From positions 372,001 through 436,000 of the forward strand of contig NZ_JAFBFW010000002.1 of assembly GCF_016909495.1 (NCBI RefSeq): DNA of 64,000 bases, read 5' to 3'. A program made the position numbers and the translations under genes. The notes under the pieces are model-generated. The model had not been told where the DNA came from and ran no database searches. It was given only the letters and a program-made list of their open reading frames with translations. This document shows positions 19,090 to 28,641 of this stretch, one piece after another. Numbering within the stretch: the stretch's first letter is position 1; every line of letters starts with the position of its first letter. Source of the DNA: Pantoea coffeiphila (GTDB lineage: Bacteria; Pseudomonadota; Gammaproteobacteria; Enterobacterales; Enterobacteriaceae).

Positions 19090-20238
19090 ATGACTTTGAA
19101 GACCACGACCCAGCAGATTTTTAACGACGCTTTTGGCTACGCGGCAACCGATACAATCCAGGCGCCCGGCCGGGTGAATCTGATTGGCGAGCACACCGAC
19201 TATAACGACGGTTTTGTGCTGCCCTGCGCGATTGATTACCAGACGGTAATCAGCTGTGCAAAGCGCGACGACCGTCAGGTACGGGTTGTTGCGGCCGATT
19301 ACGACAGCCAGCAGGATATTTTCTCCCTCGACCAGCCTATTGTTTCCCACCCGGACTATATGTGGGCCAACTACGTGCGCGGCGTGGTGAAGCATTTACA
19401 ACAGCGTCAGCCAAATTTCGGCGGCGCGGACCTGGTAATTAGCGGCAACGTGCCGCAGGGTGCGGGTTTAAGCTCCTCGGCCTCTCTGGAAGTGGCGGTA
19501 GGCACCGTGTTCAATCACCTTTACGGACTGGCGCTGGATGGTGCAGCAATTGCCGTCAACGGTCAGGAAGCGGAAAACCAGTTTGTCGGCTGCAACTGCG
19601 GCATTATGGATCAGCTGATTTCGGCGCTGGGTGAGAAGGATCACGCCATGCTGCTGGACTGCCGCACGCTCGGCACCCGACCGGTTCCGATGCCGGAAGA
19701 CATCGCGGTCGTGATCATTAACTCCAACTTCCGCCGCAGCCTGGTCGGCAGTGAATACAATACCCGCCGCCAGCAGTGCGAAGAAGGTGCGGCGTTCTTT
19801 GGCCAGTCTTCCCTGCGTGATGTGACCCTGGCGCAGTTCAACGAGCGCCAGAACGAGCTGGACCCGCTGGTAGCGAAACGCGTACGCCACGTGCTGACGG
19901 AAAATGCCCGCACGCTGGAAGCGGCCGATGCGCTGGCCAACGGCAATCTGACCCGCATGGCGGTGCTGATGGCAGAATCCCACGCCTCAATGCGCGATGA
20001 CTTTGAAATCACCGTACCGGCAATCGATCAGCTGGTAGATATCGTTAAAGCCGCGCTGGGTGAGAGCGGTGGCGTACGCATGACCGGCGGCGGCTTTGGC
20101 GGCTGCGTGGTGGCGCTGATGCCGCAGGATCGCGTAGCGGGCGTGAAGGCGGCCGTGGCGGAGCAGTACGAGGCACAGTCCGGTATCAAAGAAACATTTT
20201 ACGTTTGCAAAGCCTCAGAAGGAGCCGGTCCATGCTAA
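19090..20238 (+). CDS. galK: Galactokinase
   Basis: GalK phosphorylates alpha-D-galactose with ATP. It is a 382-residue GHMP kinase with the galactokinase signature [19 protein letters not shown] (about 28-46), the ATP loop [16 protein letters not shown] and motif 3 [14 protein letters not shown]. It starts 2 bp after the galT stop and overlaps the galM start by 7 bases, so galTKM is a tight operon. Confidence 0.97.
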   Translation: MTLKTTTQQIFNDAFGYAATDTIQAPGRVNLIGEHTDYNDGFVLPCAIDYQTVISCAKRDDRQVRVVAADYDSQQDIFSLDQPIVSHPDYMWANYVRGVVKHLQQRQPNFGGADLVISGNVPQGAGLSSSASLEVAVGTVFNHLYGLALDGAAIAVNGQEAENQFVGCNCGIMDQLISALGEKDHAMLLDCRTLGTRPVPMPEDIAVVIINSNFRRSLVGSEYNTRRQQCEEGAAFFGQSSLRDVTLAQFNERQNELDPLVAKRVRHVLTENARTLEAADALANGNLTRMAVLMAESHASMRDDFEITVPAIDQLVDIVKAALGESGGVRMTGGGFGGCVVALMPQDRVAGVKAAVAEQYEAQSGIKETFYVCKASEGAGPC

Positions 20239-21260
20239 AACCTGATTCTCACGCCCCGGACGGACAGCCGTGGCGGATCACCACCCTGCGCAACGGCAAC
20301 GGCATGGTAGCGACATTTATGGACTGGGGCGCAACGTGGCTTTCCGCACGCGTGCCGATGCGCGACGGCAGCGTACGAGAAGCGCTGCTGGGCTGCGCGA
20401 CACCTTCCGACTATCTTCACCAGTCTGCTTATCTTGGTGCGACAGTTGGCCGCTACGCGAACCGTATCGCTCACTCACAGCTGATACTGAACGGTGAGGC
20501 CATTCAACTGAGCGCCAATCAGGGCGGACACCAGCTGCACGGCGGCCCTGAAGGCTTCAGCCATCGTCGCTGGCAGATTGTCTGCCAGAGCGAAAGCGAA
20601 GTGGAATACCGCCTTGATTCACCCGACGGCGATCAGGGCTTCCCGGGCGAACTGATCGTCTCGCTGCGCTATCATCTGGATGAAGATAACACCCTTTCGA
20701 TTAGCTACCAGGCGACGGTGGATAAACCCTGCCCGGTGAATCTGACTAATCATGCCTATTTCAATCTGGATGCGGAACACGGCGATGCGCGCCAGCATCG
20801 CCTGCTGTTAAACGCCGATTACTATCTGCCGGTGGATAGCGAAGGGATTCCCGCTGCGCCACTGAAAGCGGTAGAGGGAACCGGCTTCGATTTTCGCCAG
20901 GCGAAGAGCGTGGCGCAGGATTTCCTGAAGGATGCCGATCAGCAGCGGGTGAAAGGTTACGATCACGCTTACCTGTTGAATGACTCGCCGGAATCGGCCG
21001 CCGAGCTGTGGTCTGCCGACGGTCAACTACAGCTTAAAGTGTTTACTACCGCTCCGGCTTTGCAGCTTTACAGCGGGAATTACCTGGCGGGAACCCCGGC
21101 GCGCGAACAGGGAGTCTATAATGCTTTCCAGGGTATTGCGCTGGAGAGCGAGTTTCTGCCCGACTCGCCTAATCACCCTGAATGGCCACAGCCGGACTGT
21201 TGGCTGGCGCCAGGTGAATCGTATCAGTCGGTAACGCGTTACCAGTTGATTGCAGTTTGA
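20232..21260 (+). CDS. galM: Aldose 1-epimerase (mutarotase)
   Basis: GalM converts beta-D-galactose to the alpha anomer used by GalK. At 342 residues it is close to E. coli GalM (346). The catalytic-region segments [33 protein letters not shown] and [19 protein letters not shown] are recognisable. The ATG at 20232 lies inside the galK end, preceded by AGAAGGAG, so the start is well supported. No clear terminator follows. Confidence 0.95.
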   Translation: MLKPDSHAPDGQPWRITTLRNGNGMVATFMDWGATWLSARVPMRDGSVREALLGCATPSDYLHQSAYLGATVGRYANRIAHSQLILNGEAIQLSANQGGHQLHGGPEGFSHRRWQIVCQSESEVEYRLDSPDGDQGFPGELIVSLRYHLDEDNTLSISYQATVDKPCPVNLTNHAYFNLDAEHGDARQHRLLLNADYYLPVDSEGIPAAPLKAVEGTGFDFRQAKSVAQDFLKDADQQRVKGYDHAYLLNDSPESAAELWSADGQLQLKVFTTAPALQLYSGNYLAGTPAREQGVYNAFQGIALESEFLPDSPNHPEWPQPDCWLAPGESYQSVTRYQLIAV

Positions 21261-21416
21261 TAAAGCGCATGAAAAACGCGCAACGCATGCGCGACGGGCT
21301 TACGCGCTGCGCAGATTTCAGCTATGGTAATGCACATTAAAATTGTCGCGCGCAGGCTCCGGCAGTTTACCGATTCCCATTATCATAGAAACGTAAAGTT
21401 ATTAAGGAGTTAAGCT

Positions 21417-22169
21417 ATGGCTGTAACTAAGCTGGTTCTGGTGCGTCACGGCGAAAGCCAGTGGAACAACGAAAACCGCTTTACCGGTTGGTACGACGTT
21501 GATCTGTCTGATAAAGGCCGCACCGAAGCTAAAGCAGCGGGTCAACTGCTGAAAAAAGAAGGCTTCACCTTCGATTTTGCTTACACCTCCGTGCTGAAAC
21601 GTGCCATCCACACGCTGTGGAATATTCTGGACGAAGTGGATCAGGTTTGGCTGCCGGTTGAGAAATCATGGCGTCTGAACGAGCGTCACTACGGTGCGCT
21701 GCAGGGTCTGGATAAAGCGGAAACCGCGAACAAATACGGTGACGAGCAGGTTAAGCAGTGGCGTCGCGGTTTTGCGGTGACTCCACCGGAGCTGGATCGT
21801 GCCGATGAGCGTTTCCCTGGCCACGACCCGCGCTATGCGTCACTGACCGCAGAGCAGCTGCCAACCACCGAAAGCCTGGCGCTGACTATCGATCGCGTTC
21901 TGCCTTACTGGAACGAGTCTATTCTGCCACGCATGAAAAGCGGCGAGAAAGTGATCATCGCTGCCCACGGTAACTCCCTGCGTGCGCTGGTGAAATACCT
22001 GGACAACATGAGCGAAGAAGAGATTCTGGAACTGAACATCCCAACCGGCGTGCCGTTGGTGTATGAGTTCGATGAAAACTTCAAGCCTATCAAGCACTAC
22101 TATCTGGGTGATGCTGACGAGATCGCAGCGAAAGCCGCGGCCGTAGCAAACCAGGGTAAAGCGAAGTAA
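21417..22169 (+). CDS. gpmA: 2,3-bisphosphoglycerate-dependent phosphoglycerate mutase
   Basis: GpmA interconverts 3- and 2-phosphoglycerate in glycolysis and gluconeogenesis. It is 250 residues, as in E. coli, with the catalytic H11 in [18 protein letters not shown], and the second histidine in [21 protein letters not shown] precedes the ATG. The codons are those of a highly expressed gene. It is monocistronic with a strong terminator. Confidence 0.97.
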   Translation: MAVTKLVLVRHGESQWNNENRFTGWYDVDLSDKGRTEAKAAGQLLKKEGFTFDFAYTSVLKRAIHTLWNILDEVDQVWLPVEKSWRLNERHYGALQGLDKAETANKYGDEQVKQWRRGFAVTPPELDRADERFPGHDPRYASLTAEQLPTTESLALTIDRVLPYWNESILPRMKSGEKVIIAAHGNSLRALVKYLDNMSEEEILELNIPTGVPLVYEFDENFKPIKHYYLGDADEIAAKAAAVANQGKAK

Positions 22170-22208
22170 TTTTCTGCCGAGAGGCAGGAGTGAGCTGAGT
22201 TGATAAAG

Positions 22209-22237
22209 CCGCCGTCTTTGAGATGGCGGTTTTTTTT
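22209..22237 (+). terminator. Intrinsic terminator of gpmA
   Basis: CCGCCGTC-TTTGA-GATGGCGG (one G-U pair) is followed by eight T, 40 bp past the gpmA stop. Confidence 0.92.
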
Positions 22238-22270
22238 GTGTGCGATTTGGGGAGAATCGCGACGAGAATG

Positions 22271-22420
22271 GCGCCAGGTTTCCAGCCTCTTCCGATGTTG
22301 CTGAAAAACCGTGCCGGGTTCCCAGCCTCTGCCGGTGTTGCTGAAAAATCGTGCCGGGTTCCCAGCTTCTGCCGGTGTTGCTGAAAAACCGTGCCGGGTT
22401 CCCAGCCTCTGCCGGGGCTT
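22271..22420. repeat. 40-bp tandem repeat array (about 3.7 copies)
   Basis: Units start at 22271, 22311, 22351 and 22391, the last truncated at about 30 bp. Each begins GTGCCGGGTTCCCAGCCTCT (first copy divergent) and ends GTTGCTGAAAAAYC. The period is not a multiple of 3, so it is not a coding repeat. The segment CAGCCTCTGCCGG inside each unit is also the left outer arm of the structured element that follows, so the array looks like an expansion of that element's edge. Confidence 0.9.
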
Positions 22421-22603
22421 CCGGTCGGTCCTCGCGTCACGCGCTGCGTGATGCCTTCGGTTACAGCATCCGGCCGGTCGGACCGCCGAAGACGTGTCAT
22501 CCCTGACCCGACTTCGCCTGACGCCAACTTCCCTGTTGGCGTCTCCTGGCCATCTGCTTTCACCTCAGCGCTGCGGATTGCCCGGTATCCCCGGCAGAGG
22601 CTG
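22403..22603 (+). repeat. Structured repeat element, copy A
   Basis: The outer arms CAGCCTCTGCCGGGG (22403-22417) and its complement (22589-22603) enclose three hairpins. Hairpin I is CGGTCC/GGACCG (22426-22431, 22480-22485) with inner TCACGC/GCGTGA (22437-22451). Hairpin II is CGAAG/CTTCG (22487-22491, 22512-22516). Hairpin III is GACGCCAAC/GTTGGCGTC (22520-22528, 22535-22543). TCCTGGC (22544-22550) and CAGCGCTGCGGATTGCC (22566-22582) follow. The same order of blocks occurs inverted at 22925-23118. Family unknown to me. Confidence 0.8.
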
Positions 22604-22621
22604 TGCACCTTCAGAGCATTG

Positions 22622-22691
22622 TTATTGCTGCCTGGCAAATCGTTCAGGCTGCGATGTTTAACATGTAAACTCAGCGAAAAAGCAGCAATAA
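22622..22691. repeat. 10-bp inverted repeat between the two structured elements
   Basis: TTATTGCTGC (22622-22631) and GCAGCAATAA (22682-22691) enclose 50 bases that contain a smaller GCCTG/CAGGC hairpin. It directly abuts the 7-bp tandem array. Function unknown. Confidence 0.6.
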
Positions 22692-22726
22692 GGCGAAAGG
22701 CGAAAGGCGAAAGGCGAAAGGCGAAA
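22692..22726. repeat. Five tandem GGCGAAA heptamers
   Basis: Five exact consecutive copies of GGCGAAA form a simple-sequence array in the gpmA-aroG interval. Such arrays vary by slippage. It is not in a credible gene. Confidence 0.93.
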
Positions 22727-22924
22727 GCAGAGTTTTGTAGATTCTTTTTGGCATGGATACAACCGCAGGCTAGACCACCGATCTCCAACTGATGGCATTA
22801 ATGCACAAAACAGATGTTTTCTGATCTGAAGACCACGCCAGAGTCGCTAATACGCAATCTGATTAACGCTAACCAGCTGAATAGTAATGAGGGGTTATCG
22901 CAAAAAAACGCTGAAGCTACGGAA

Positions 22925-23118
22925 CAGACGGATCGCTGCCCGCTTCGGCAATCCGCAGCGCTGAACGGAGAGAGAAAGCCAGGATTTGGCCGCATGGACG
23001 CGGCCAAAAAGCACAGCCGCGCGGGACACGCGTCTGTGCTGGTCCGTGAGGCTGACGAACGAAGTGAAGGCACCGCAAAGCGGCGCGAGGACCGCCGAAG
23101 CGGGCAGCGATCCGTCTG
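22925..23118 (-). repeat. Structured repeat element, copy B (inverted relative to A)
   Basis: Perfect 25-bp inverted arms (22925-22949 and 23094-23118, beginning CAGACGGATCGCTGCCC) enclose three abutting hairpins. Hairpin I is GGTCC/GGACC (23041-23045, 23089-23093) with inner CCGC/GCGG (23073-23083). Hairpin II is AGCACAG/CTGTGCT (23010-23016, 23034-23040). Hairpin III is an 8-bp TTGGCCGC stem (22986-23007). On the minus strand it shares GGTCCTCGCG, GTGTC, TCCTGGC and CAGCGCTGCGGATTGCC with copy A in the same order, while the stem arms differ but remain paired. Confidence 0.85.
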
Positions 23119-23175
23119 CTCAGGCGCTGTAGCTGTAGCAAACCTGCTCAGGTACCGCCAACCACTAATCGGACA

Positions 23176-24228
23176 TTACCCGCGACGCGCCTTCACCGCC
23201 GCAGCCAGCTGGCGCAGCACGGTTTCAGTATCTTCCCAACCGATGCAGCCATCGGTGACGCTTTTACCGTAAACCAGCGGCTCACCGCTCTCCAGGCTCT
23301 GATTACCTTCCACAAGATGGCTCTCAATCATCACACCAATGATCGCCCGCTCACCCGAAGCAATCTGCTCTGCCACATCGGTAGACACATCAAGCTGCTT
23401 TTTAAACTGCTTGCTGCTGTTAGCGTGGCTGAAATCAACCATCACCTGCGCCGGCAGACCGGCCTTTTCCAGACCGCTCTTCACCGCGCTAACATGGTGC
23501 GCGCTGTAGTTTGGCTCTTTGCCGCCGCGCAGAATGATATGGCAATCCTGATTACCGCTGGTTTCTACAATCGCAGAATGACCGTACTTGGTCACCGACA
23601 GGAAGCAATGCGGCGCACCGGCTGCACCAATCGCATCGATGGCAACTTTAATCGTGCCGTCAGTGCCGTTCTTAAAGCCAACCGGGCAGGAAAGACCGGA
23701 AGAAAGCTCACGGTGAACCTGAGATTCCGTGGTACGCGCGCCAATAGCGCCCCAGCTCATCAGATCGCCGACGTACTGCGGGGTGATCATATCAAGGAAC
23801 TCACCGGCAGCAGGCAGGCCGCTGTCATTGATATCCACCAGCAGCTTGCGCGCAATGCGCAGACCATCGTTGATCTGGAAACTACCATCCATATGTGGAT
23901 CGTTAATCAGCCCTTTCCAGCCAACCGTGGTGCGCGGCTTTTCAAAATAAACGCGCATCACCACTTCCAGCGAATCCTTCAGCTCCTCGCGCAGCTTCAG
24001 CAGACGCTCTGCATACTCTTTCGCCGCCGTCACATCGTGAATGGAACAGGGACCGATCACCACCAGCAGGCGATCGTCCTGCTGCTGCAAAATCTGGTGA
24101 ATTGCCTGGCGAGCGCGGAATACTGTGTCAGCAGCCTTATCCGTGGCAGGGAATTTTTCAAACAGGGCAACAGGAGGTAATAATTCTTTTATCTCTTTGA
24201 TTCTTAAGTCATCGTTCTGATAATTCAT
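23176..24228 (-). CDS. aroG: 3-deoxy-7-phosphoheptulonate synthase, AroG type
   Basis: AroG condenses phosphoenolpyruvate with erythrose-4-phosphate, the first step of the shikimate pathway; the E. coli AroG isozyme is feedback-inhibited by phenylalanine. It is 350 residues, as in E. coli. [58 protein letters not shown] and [10 protein letters not shown] carry the catalytic and metal-binding residues. The start is ATG at 24228 with a modest GGAA site. I did not find a convincing TyrR box upstream. It converges with gpmA across the repeat-rich interval. Confidence 0.95.
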   Translation of the reverse strand: MNYQNDDLRIKEIKELLPPVALFEKFPATDKAADTVFRARQAIHQILQQQDDRLLVVIGPCSIHDVTAAKEYAERLLKLREELKDSLEVVMRVYFEKPRTTVGWKGLINDPHMDGSFQINDGLRIARKLLVDINDSGLPAAGEFLDMITPQYVGDLMSWGAIGARTTESQVHRELSSGLSCPVGFKNGTDGTIKVAIDAIGAAGAPHCFLSVTKYGHSAIVETSGNQDCHIILRGGKEPNYSAHHVSAVKSGLEKAGLPAQVMVDFSHANSSKQFKKQLDVSTDVAEQIASGERAIIGVMIESHLVEGNQSLESGEPLVYGKSVTDGCIGWEDTETVLRQLAAAVKARRG

Positions 24229-24513
24229 AATAGTTCCAGGTTATTTCATTGCCGAACTGCACACCAGGCGCATCAGCTCCAATCTATCGCGAGTCCCCGA
24301 CGCTGTAAATCGCCTTTCCCCGACGGTTTTCAGGGTGAATTTGATTTTCTGCTTCTCTTTACTACAATTTTAAGTGTTAATTTTTTGAAAAATGGAATTG
24401 GCACAATTTATGGTTGCCTGACGTTATCTTTATGGAGCTTTATTTCTAAAGGGGATATTCCTCTTCAAATCGTTAAGCCGGTTTGGTCCATACTCAGAAC
24501 TCAACGGAGCACA

Positions 24514-24840
24514 ATGATGAATAAGTTCGCGATGATCTTCCTCACTGCAGCAATGACCCTGGGTAGCGCAACGGCGATGGCCGCAGATAGCAGCAGCAAC
24601 AACGGTGCGGCTAATGCAGCGGCAGATGCCGGTGCCAAAGCGCCAGATGCAAAACAGAATCTTCAGCCTAACAACGTGGATAACAGTAAAATCAACACTG
24701 GCGATGCCAACTCAACGCATCAGGATTTGAATGCCGCAGAAGTGCACAAAAACTCACAGTGCAAAGACGGGAAATGCCCGGATACCAGCAAGAAAGTGGG
24801 TGACGATGCCAACCATAAAACGGATGGTACTACGCAGTAA
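24514..24840 (+). CDS. ybgS: YbgS-like secreted small protein
   Basis: This 108-residue precursor has a signal peptide ([20 protein letters not shown], cleavage after AMA near residue 24) and an Asn/Asp/Lys-rich, probably disordered mature part. [22 protein letters not shown] and [18 protein letters not shown], ending KTDGTTQ, match E. coli YbgS (126 residues). Two cysteines in the CKDGKC block could form a disulfide. GGAG lies 5 bases before the first ATG and 8 before the second; either may be used. Function unknown, periplasmic by inference. Confidence 0.87.
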   Translation: MMNKFAMIFLTAAMTLGSATAMAADSSSNNGAANAAADAGAKAPDAKQNLQPNNVDNSKINTGDANSTHQDLNAAEVHKNSQCKDGKCPDTSKKVGDDANHKTDGTTQ

Positions 24841-24859
24841 CAGCGCATTGTCGCTGTAG

Positions 24860-24888
24860 CACCGGGGCAGGTCATCGGCCCGGTGTTT
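24860..24888 (+). terminator. Probable terminator of ybgS
   Basis: CACCGGG (24860-24866) pairs with CCCGGTG (24879-24885) and is followed by only three T. It lies 20 bp past the ybgS stop. Confidence 0.55.
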
Positions 24889-25025
24889 CATCTAGCACGA
24901 CAGCTGCCCGCAAAGCGTTTGGTGACTGAGTCATCAGAACGATGAGAACAGACAGCAAAATACAATTGTTGCAGCGAATCCATTAGTATACTGGATCAAG
25001 CGTCTGTTAACTCTATCGGATATCT

Positions 25026-25958
25026 ATGGCACACAGTCATTCTGCAGCGGATGGAAACCGTTCCCGCCTGTTGGCGGCCTTCCTTGTTACCGCAATCTAT
25101 ATGGTCGCTGAAGTGGTCGGCGGCCTGTTATCCGGCTCGCTGGCCCTGCTGGCGGATGCCGGGCACATGCTCACCGATGCCGCCGCGCTGCTGGTTGCGC
25201 TCATGGCGGTTCAGTTTGCCCAACGTCGACCGGACAAACGGCATACTTTCGGTATGCTGCGCTTAACCACGCTCGCCGCGTTCGTCAACGCCCTCGCCCT
25301 GCTGGTGATTACAGTCCTGATTGTCTGGGAAGCCATTCAACGTTTTACCCATCCTCAACCCGTTGCGGGCGGAATGATGCTGGTTATTGCCGTCGGCGGC
25401 CTGCTGGCCAATATCCTTTCATTCTGGCTGCTGCATCGCGGGAGCGGTGAAAAGAATCTCAACGTACGGGCGGCGGCTTTACACGTGCTGGGTGATTTGC
25501 TGGGTTCAGTGGGAGCCATTGCGGCGGCGCTGATTATTATGTTTACCGGGTGGACGCCGATTGACCCTATTCTCTCGGTGCTGGTTTCAATGCTGGTGCT
25601 GCGCAGCGGCTGGATGCTGATTAAAGAGAGCACGCATGAACTGCTGGAAGGCGCACCGCAGCATATTGATGCCGACAAGCTGCAGCGATCGCTGACGCTG
25701 AATATTCCCGAGGTTCGCAACGTGCATCACGTTCATCTGTGGCAGGTGGGAGAAAAGCCGGTCATTACGCTGCATGTGCAGGTGATACCCCCGCGCGATC
25801 ACGATGCGCTATTGCAACGTATTCATCATTACCTGCATGAGAATTATCAGATCGAGCACGCAACGGTGCAGATAGAGTATCAGCGCTGCGACGGCGATGA
25901 CTGCGATCTGCACTGGATTCAGGGCGAGAGTCACAGCCATCACGGCCATCACCACTAA
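25026..25958 (+). CDS. zitB: Zinc exporter of the cation diffusion facilitator family
   Basis: ZitB exports Zn2+ from the cytoplasm in exchange for protons. At 310 residues it has six predicted membrane segments, the metal-site motif [11 protein letters not shown] (44-51) in segment II and HVLGDLLGS in segment V, and a C-terminal cytoplasmic domain ([21 protein letters not shown]). The ends are His-rich (MAHSHS and HSHHGHHH), as usual for ZitB. The ribosome-binding site is weak. It is convergent with pnuC. Confidence 0.95.
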   Translation: MAHSHSAADGNRSRLLAAFLVTAIYMVAEVVGGLLSGSLALLADAGHMLTDAAALLVALMAVQFAQRRPDKRHTFGMLRLTTLAAFVNALALLVITVLIVWEAIQRFTHPQPVAGGMMLVIAVGGLLANILSFWLLHRGSGEKNLNVRAAALHVLGDLLGSVGAIAAALIIMFTGWTPIDPILSVLVSMLVLRSGWMLIKESTHELLEGAPQHIDADKLQRSLTLNIPEVRNVHHVHLWQVGEKPVITLHVQVIPPRDHDALLQRIHHYLHENYQIEHATVQIEYQRCDGDDCDLHWIQGESHSHHGHHH

Positions 25959-25980
25959 TCAACAACGAAAGTTTGAACGA

Positions 25981-26009
25981 CGGCAGGCGGTCATCATCGC
26001 CGCCTGCCG
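25981..26009. terminator. Strong hairpin between convergent zitB and pnuC
   Basis: CGGCAGGCGG (25981-25990) pairs perfectly with CCGCCTGCCG (26000-26009) around a 9-base loop. No U-run follows on either strand, so it may stop transcription weakly or protect both mRNA ends. Confidence 0.5.
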
Positions 26010-26019
26010 CGCTGAGGTT

Positions 26020-26721
26020 TCACACCCGCTGGCGTGCGCTTTTAATCCACAGCCAGGAACCGTTAAGCGCAATCACCGTCAGAATGGCATATTCCAGCGC
26101 CATCGCATAAACCCCCTGCCGGGCAAAAATCATCACGCTGATAATGTTGATCACCACCCACAGTAGCCAGTTCTCGACGTATTTGCGCGTCATCAGGATC
26201 ATTGCGGCAATCGACAACACCATCATGCAGGAATCCCAGAACGGGAAAGCATCAGGCTGAAGTTCCGGCATCACCACGTTCATCCCCAGCCCCTGCATCA
26301 GCGCCACCGAAGTACGGGTCAGAAAGGCGAACACCGGATCGATATAGAACGTCATCAGTGCAATCGCCAGTATGCAAACAGCGCCACAAAGAAGCGCTTT
26401 TGGCAGCGGCATCCAGCGAATCTTCAACGCCTGTTGATGATCGCTGGTCTGGCGACTCCAGGCGTACCAGCCGTATATATTGGCCACGAAGAAAAATAGC
26501 TGTAGTAACAGGCTGGCGTAGAGCTGGATCTGGAAAAAGATCGCGGCGAACAGCGTGACGTTAAGCAGGCCAAACGCATAGTTGACGATCTTTTCCAGGC
26601 TTGCCAGCCAGATGCACAGCAGGCCAGCCAGCGTACCTATGGCTTCGATCCATGAAAGATCGTAACCACCGCTGCCGAGAGGAATATGAACCAGAATATT
26701 TGAGGTACTGAAGAAATCCAT
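26020..26721 (-). CDS. pnuC: Nicotinamide riboside transporter
   Basis: PnuC facilitates nicotinamide riboside entry across the inner membrane, feeding NAD salvage. The 233-residue protein has about seven hydrophobic segments and family motifs YAWSRQTSDHQ, LQPDAFPFWDSCMMVLSIAAM, TRKYVENWLLWVVINI and GVYAMALEYAIL. Its ATG at 26721 lies 28 bp after the nadA stop, so nadA-pnuC is an operon under a NadR-type operator. Confidence 0.95.
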   Translation of the reverse strand: MDFFSTSNILVHIPLGSGGYDLSWIEAIGTLAGLLCIWLASLEKIVNYAFGLLNVTLFAAIFFQIQLYASLLLQLFFFVANIYGWYAWSRQTSDHQQALKIRWMPLPKALLCGAVCILAIALMTFYIDPVFAFLTRTSVALMQGLGMNVVMPELQPDAFPFWDSCMMVLSIAAMILMTRKYVENWLLWVVINIISVMIFARQGVYAMALEYAILTVIALNGSWLWIKSARQRV

Positions 26722-26749
26722 ATTAAGACCTTATCCTGAAGACCATCGG

Positions 26750-27811
26750 TCAGGCGTTACCCTTAACCTTAAGTTTGAGTTGTGCTGCAAAGGTTAGCAT
26801 ACGATTCAGCGGGATCAATGCGCCCTGGCGCAGCGCTTCATCAACGTGTATCTCGTGGGCACTCCCACCCTGCTCAAGACCATCGGCAATCGCTTTCAGT
26901 CCGTTCATTGCCATCCACGGGCAGTGCGCACAGCTGCGGCAGGTGGCACCTTCACCAGCGGTGGGCGCTTCCAACAGCTCTTTATCCGGGCAGGCCTGCT
27001 GCATTTTGTAAAAAATGCCACGATCGGTGGCGACGATCATTTTCTTATGCGGCATGGTCTGCGCTGCCTGGATCAGCTGACTGGTCGATCCCACCGCATC
27101 GGCCAGATCGACGATCGCCTGCGGAGACTCCGGATGCACCAGTACGGCGGCTTCCGGATAGAGCGCCTTCATTTGCTGTAGCGCCTGAGTTTTAAATTCG
27201 TCGTGGACGATGCAGGCCCCCTGCCAGCACAGCACATCGGCCCCGCTTTTGCGCGTAACGTACTGGCCCAGATGGCGATCCGGTGCCCAGATAATTTTTT
27301 CCCCCAGGCTGTCGAGATGCTCGATCAGTTCAACAGCAATGCTGGAGGTGACGACCCAGTCAGCACGGGCCTTAACGGCGGCGGAAGTATTGGCGTAAAC
27401 CACGACCGTACGGTCCGGGTGCGCATCGCAGAAACGGCTGAACTCGTCGATCGGGCAGCCGAGATCCAGCGAACACTCGGCCTGCAACGTCGGCATCAGA
27501 ATGGTTTTTTCCGGGCTAAGGATCTTGGCGGTTTCGCCCATAAAACGCACGCCGGCGACCAGCAGCGTTGATGCCGGATGCTGGCTACCGAATCGGGCCA
27601 TTTCCAGCGAGTCGGAAATACACCCGCCGGTCTCTTCCGCCAGTGACTGGATTTCCGGATCGGTGTAGTAATGGGCGACCATCACCGCATCCCGCTCTTT
27701 TAGCAGGCGTTTAATCTTTTCGCGGTAAAACTGTTTCTCGTCGATGGACAGTTTTGCCGGTTTCGGCGGGAACGGATAGATGGCGTCTTCGGGATTAAAC
27801 ATCAGGCTCAT
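26750..27811 (-). CDS. nadA: Quinolinate synthase A
   Basis: NadA condenses iminoaspartate with dihydroxyacetone phosphate to quinolinate, using a [4Fe-4S] cluster. The 353-residue protein keeps the three cluster cysteines C113 (AECSLDLGC), C200 (CWQGACIV) and C297 (CRSCAHCPW) at the E. coli positions, and HYYTDPEIQ near the N-terminus. The C-terminus is a few residues longer. The start ATG gives [18 protein letters not shown]. First gene of nadA-pnuC. Confidence 0.97.
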   Translation of the reverse strand: MSLMFNPEDAIYPFPPKPAKLSIDEKQFYREKIKRLLKERDAVMVAHYYTDPEIQSLAEETGGCISDSLEMARFGSQHPASTLLVAGVRFMGETAKILSPEKTILMPTLQAECSLDLGCPIDEFSRFCDAHPDRTVVVYANTSAAVKARADWVVTSSIAVELIEHLDSLGEKIIWAPDRHLGQYVTRKSGADVLCWQGACIVHDEFKTQALQQMKALYPEAAVLVHPESPQAIVDLADAVGSTSQLIQAAQTMPHKKMIVATDRGIFYKMQQACPDKELLEAPTAGEGATCRSCAHCPWMAMNGLKAIADGLEQGGSAHEIHVDEALRQGALIPLNRMLTFAAQLKLKVKGNA

Positions 27812-27885
27812 AATGCAACTCTCGTTTTTTCAACTTAACCGAAACGGCCCTGGAACCCGGTCCGGTGCCAACTCTTCGGCTGGTT

Positions 27886-27903
27886 TGTTTTATATGCTAA
27901 ACA
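27886..27903 (-). promoter_or_regulatory. NadR operator upstream of nadA
   Basis: TGTTTT-ATATGC-TAAACA matches the NadR consensus TGTTTA-N6-TAAACA at 11 of 12 positions and lies 75-92 bp before the nadA start. NAD-dependent repression of nadA-pnuC is expected. Confidence 0.82.
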
Positions 27904-27970
27904 CGATAGCTGAAATATAGAGCAATGTCGCTGAGTTTTTAATTTTCACACCAGGATGTGATGTCGATCG

Positions 27971-28477
27971 TTAAAGTGCCTCTTCCGGCCATAGCTGGCC
28001 ACCGCCCTCAATGCGCAACAGGAAAGCTTTAGTTTGCAGACCGCCGGCAAAACCGGTCAGTTTACCGTTGGTGCCAATGACCCGATGACAGGGCGCAATA
28101 ATGGAAAGCGGATTACGTCCGTTGGCAGCCCCCACCGCGCGTACCGCCGTCGGATTACCGATCTGGCGTGCAATATCACCATAGCTGCGGGTTTCACCAT
28201 AGGGAATGGTGACCAGCGCGGCCCAAACCTGTTTCTGAAATTCCGTACCAACAAACTCCAGGGTCAGGGCAAACTCCCGCCGTTTGCCGGAGAAGTACTC
28301 CCACAGCTGGCGTTCCGCCTCGAGCAGAATGGGATTATCAGGTTGTTCAACCTGCGGCAGGAAACGCACGCGTTTAGGATCATCATTTTCCCACAGCACG
28401 GCAACCAGCCCGCGTTCAGAGGCGACCAGCTTCAGCTCGCCGACCGGCGACTGCATCATTTTGAAGTCATAACTCAT
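27971..28477 (-). CDS. ogt: Methylated-DNA--[protein]-cysteine S-methyltransferase
   Basis: This suicide repair enzyme transfers alkyl groups from O6-alkylguanine or O4-alkylthymine to a cysteine. The 168-residue protein carries the acceptor C130 in SIIAPCHRVIG, the helix-turn-helix region YGETRSYGDIARQIGNPTAVRAVGAANGRNP, and LTGFAGGLQTKAFLLRIEG. It belongs to the Ogt/AdaB type without an N-terminal Ada domain. It lies between nadA and a divergent Ada-AlkA gene, a position without a counterpart in E. coli. Whether it is the orthologue of E. coli ogt is uncertain; the activity class is firm. Confidence 0.92.
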   Translation of the reverse strand: MSYDFKMMQSPVGELKLVASERGLVAVLWENDDPKRVRFLPQVEQPDNPILLEAERQLWEYFSGKRREFALTLEFVGTEFQKQVWAALVTIPYGETRSYGDIARQIGNPTAVRAVGAANGRNPLSIIAPCHRVIGTNGKLTGFAGGLQTKAFLLRIEGGGQLWPEEAL

Positions 28478-28641
28478 GTGTTGCTTCCTCCATGTCTCGG
28501 TTTCCGGTTGATTATCCGCTTTTTGTATGGCGGTACTAGCCGTTTTCGGACACCGGCATAAAATAGTGTGATGTCCGAATATGGCCAGCCAGGTGTCTGC
28601 TCAGACGCTAACCTGATTCGACCGCTGTATAACAGGAGCCA

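Noticed and set aside
22271-22420. CRISPR array
   Set aside because: The 40-bp units are directly adjacent with no unique spacers, and no cas gene is present.
22090-22788. 232-residue open frame on the minus strand across the repeat region
   Set aside because: It runs through the gpmA terminator, the 40-bp array and the structured element. Its protein is low-complexity repeat translation and no ribosome-binding site is evident.
22814-23272. 152-residue open frame on the plus strand
   Set aside because: It spans the whole structured copy B and enters aroG antisense. It is better explained by the non-coding repeat.
28512-28532. Ada box (AAAGCGGA on the minus strand) between ogt and the alkA fusion
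   Set aside because: A single 7-of-8 match to a short motif, without the partner element; could be chance.
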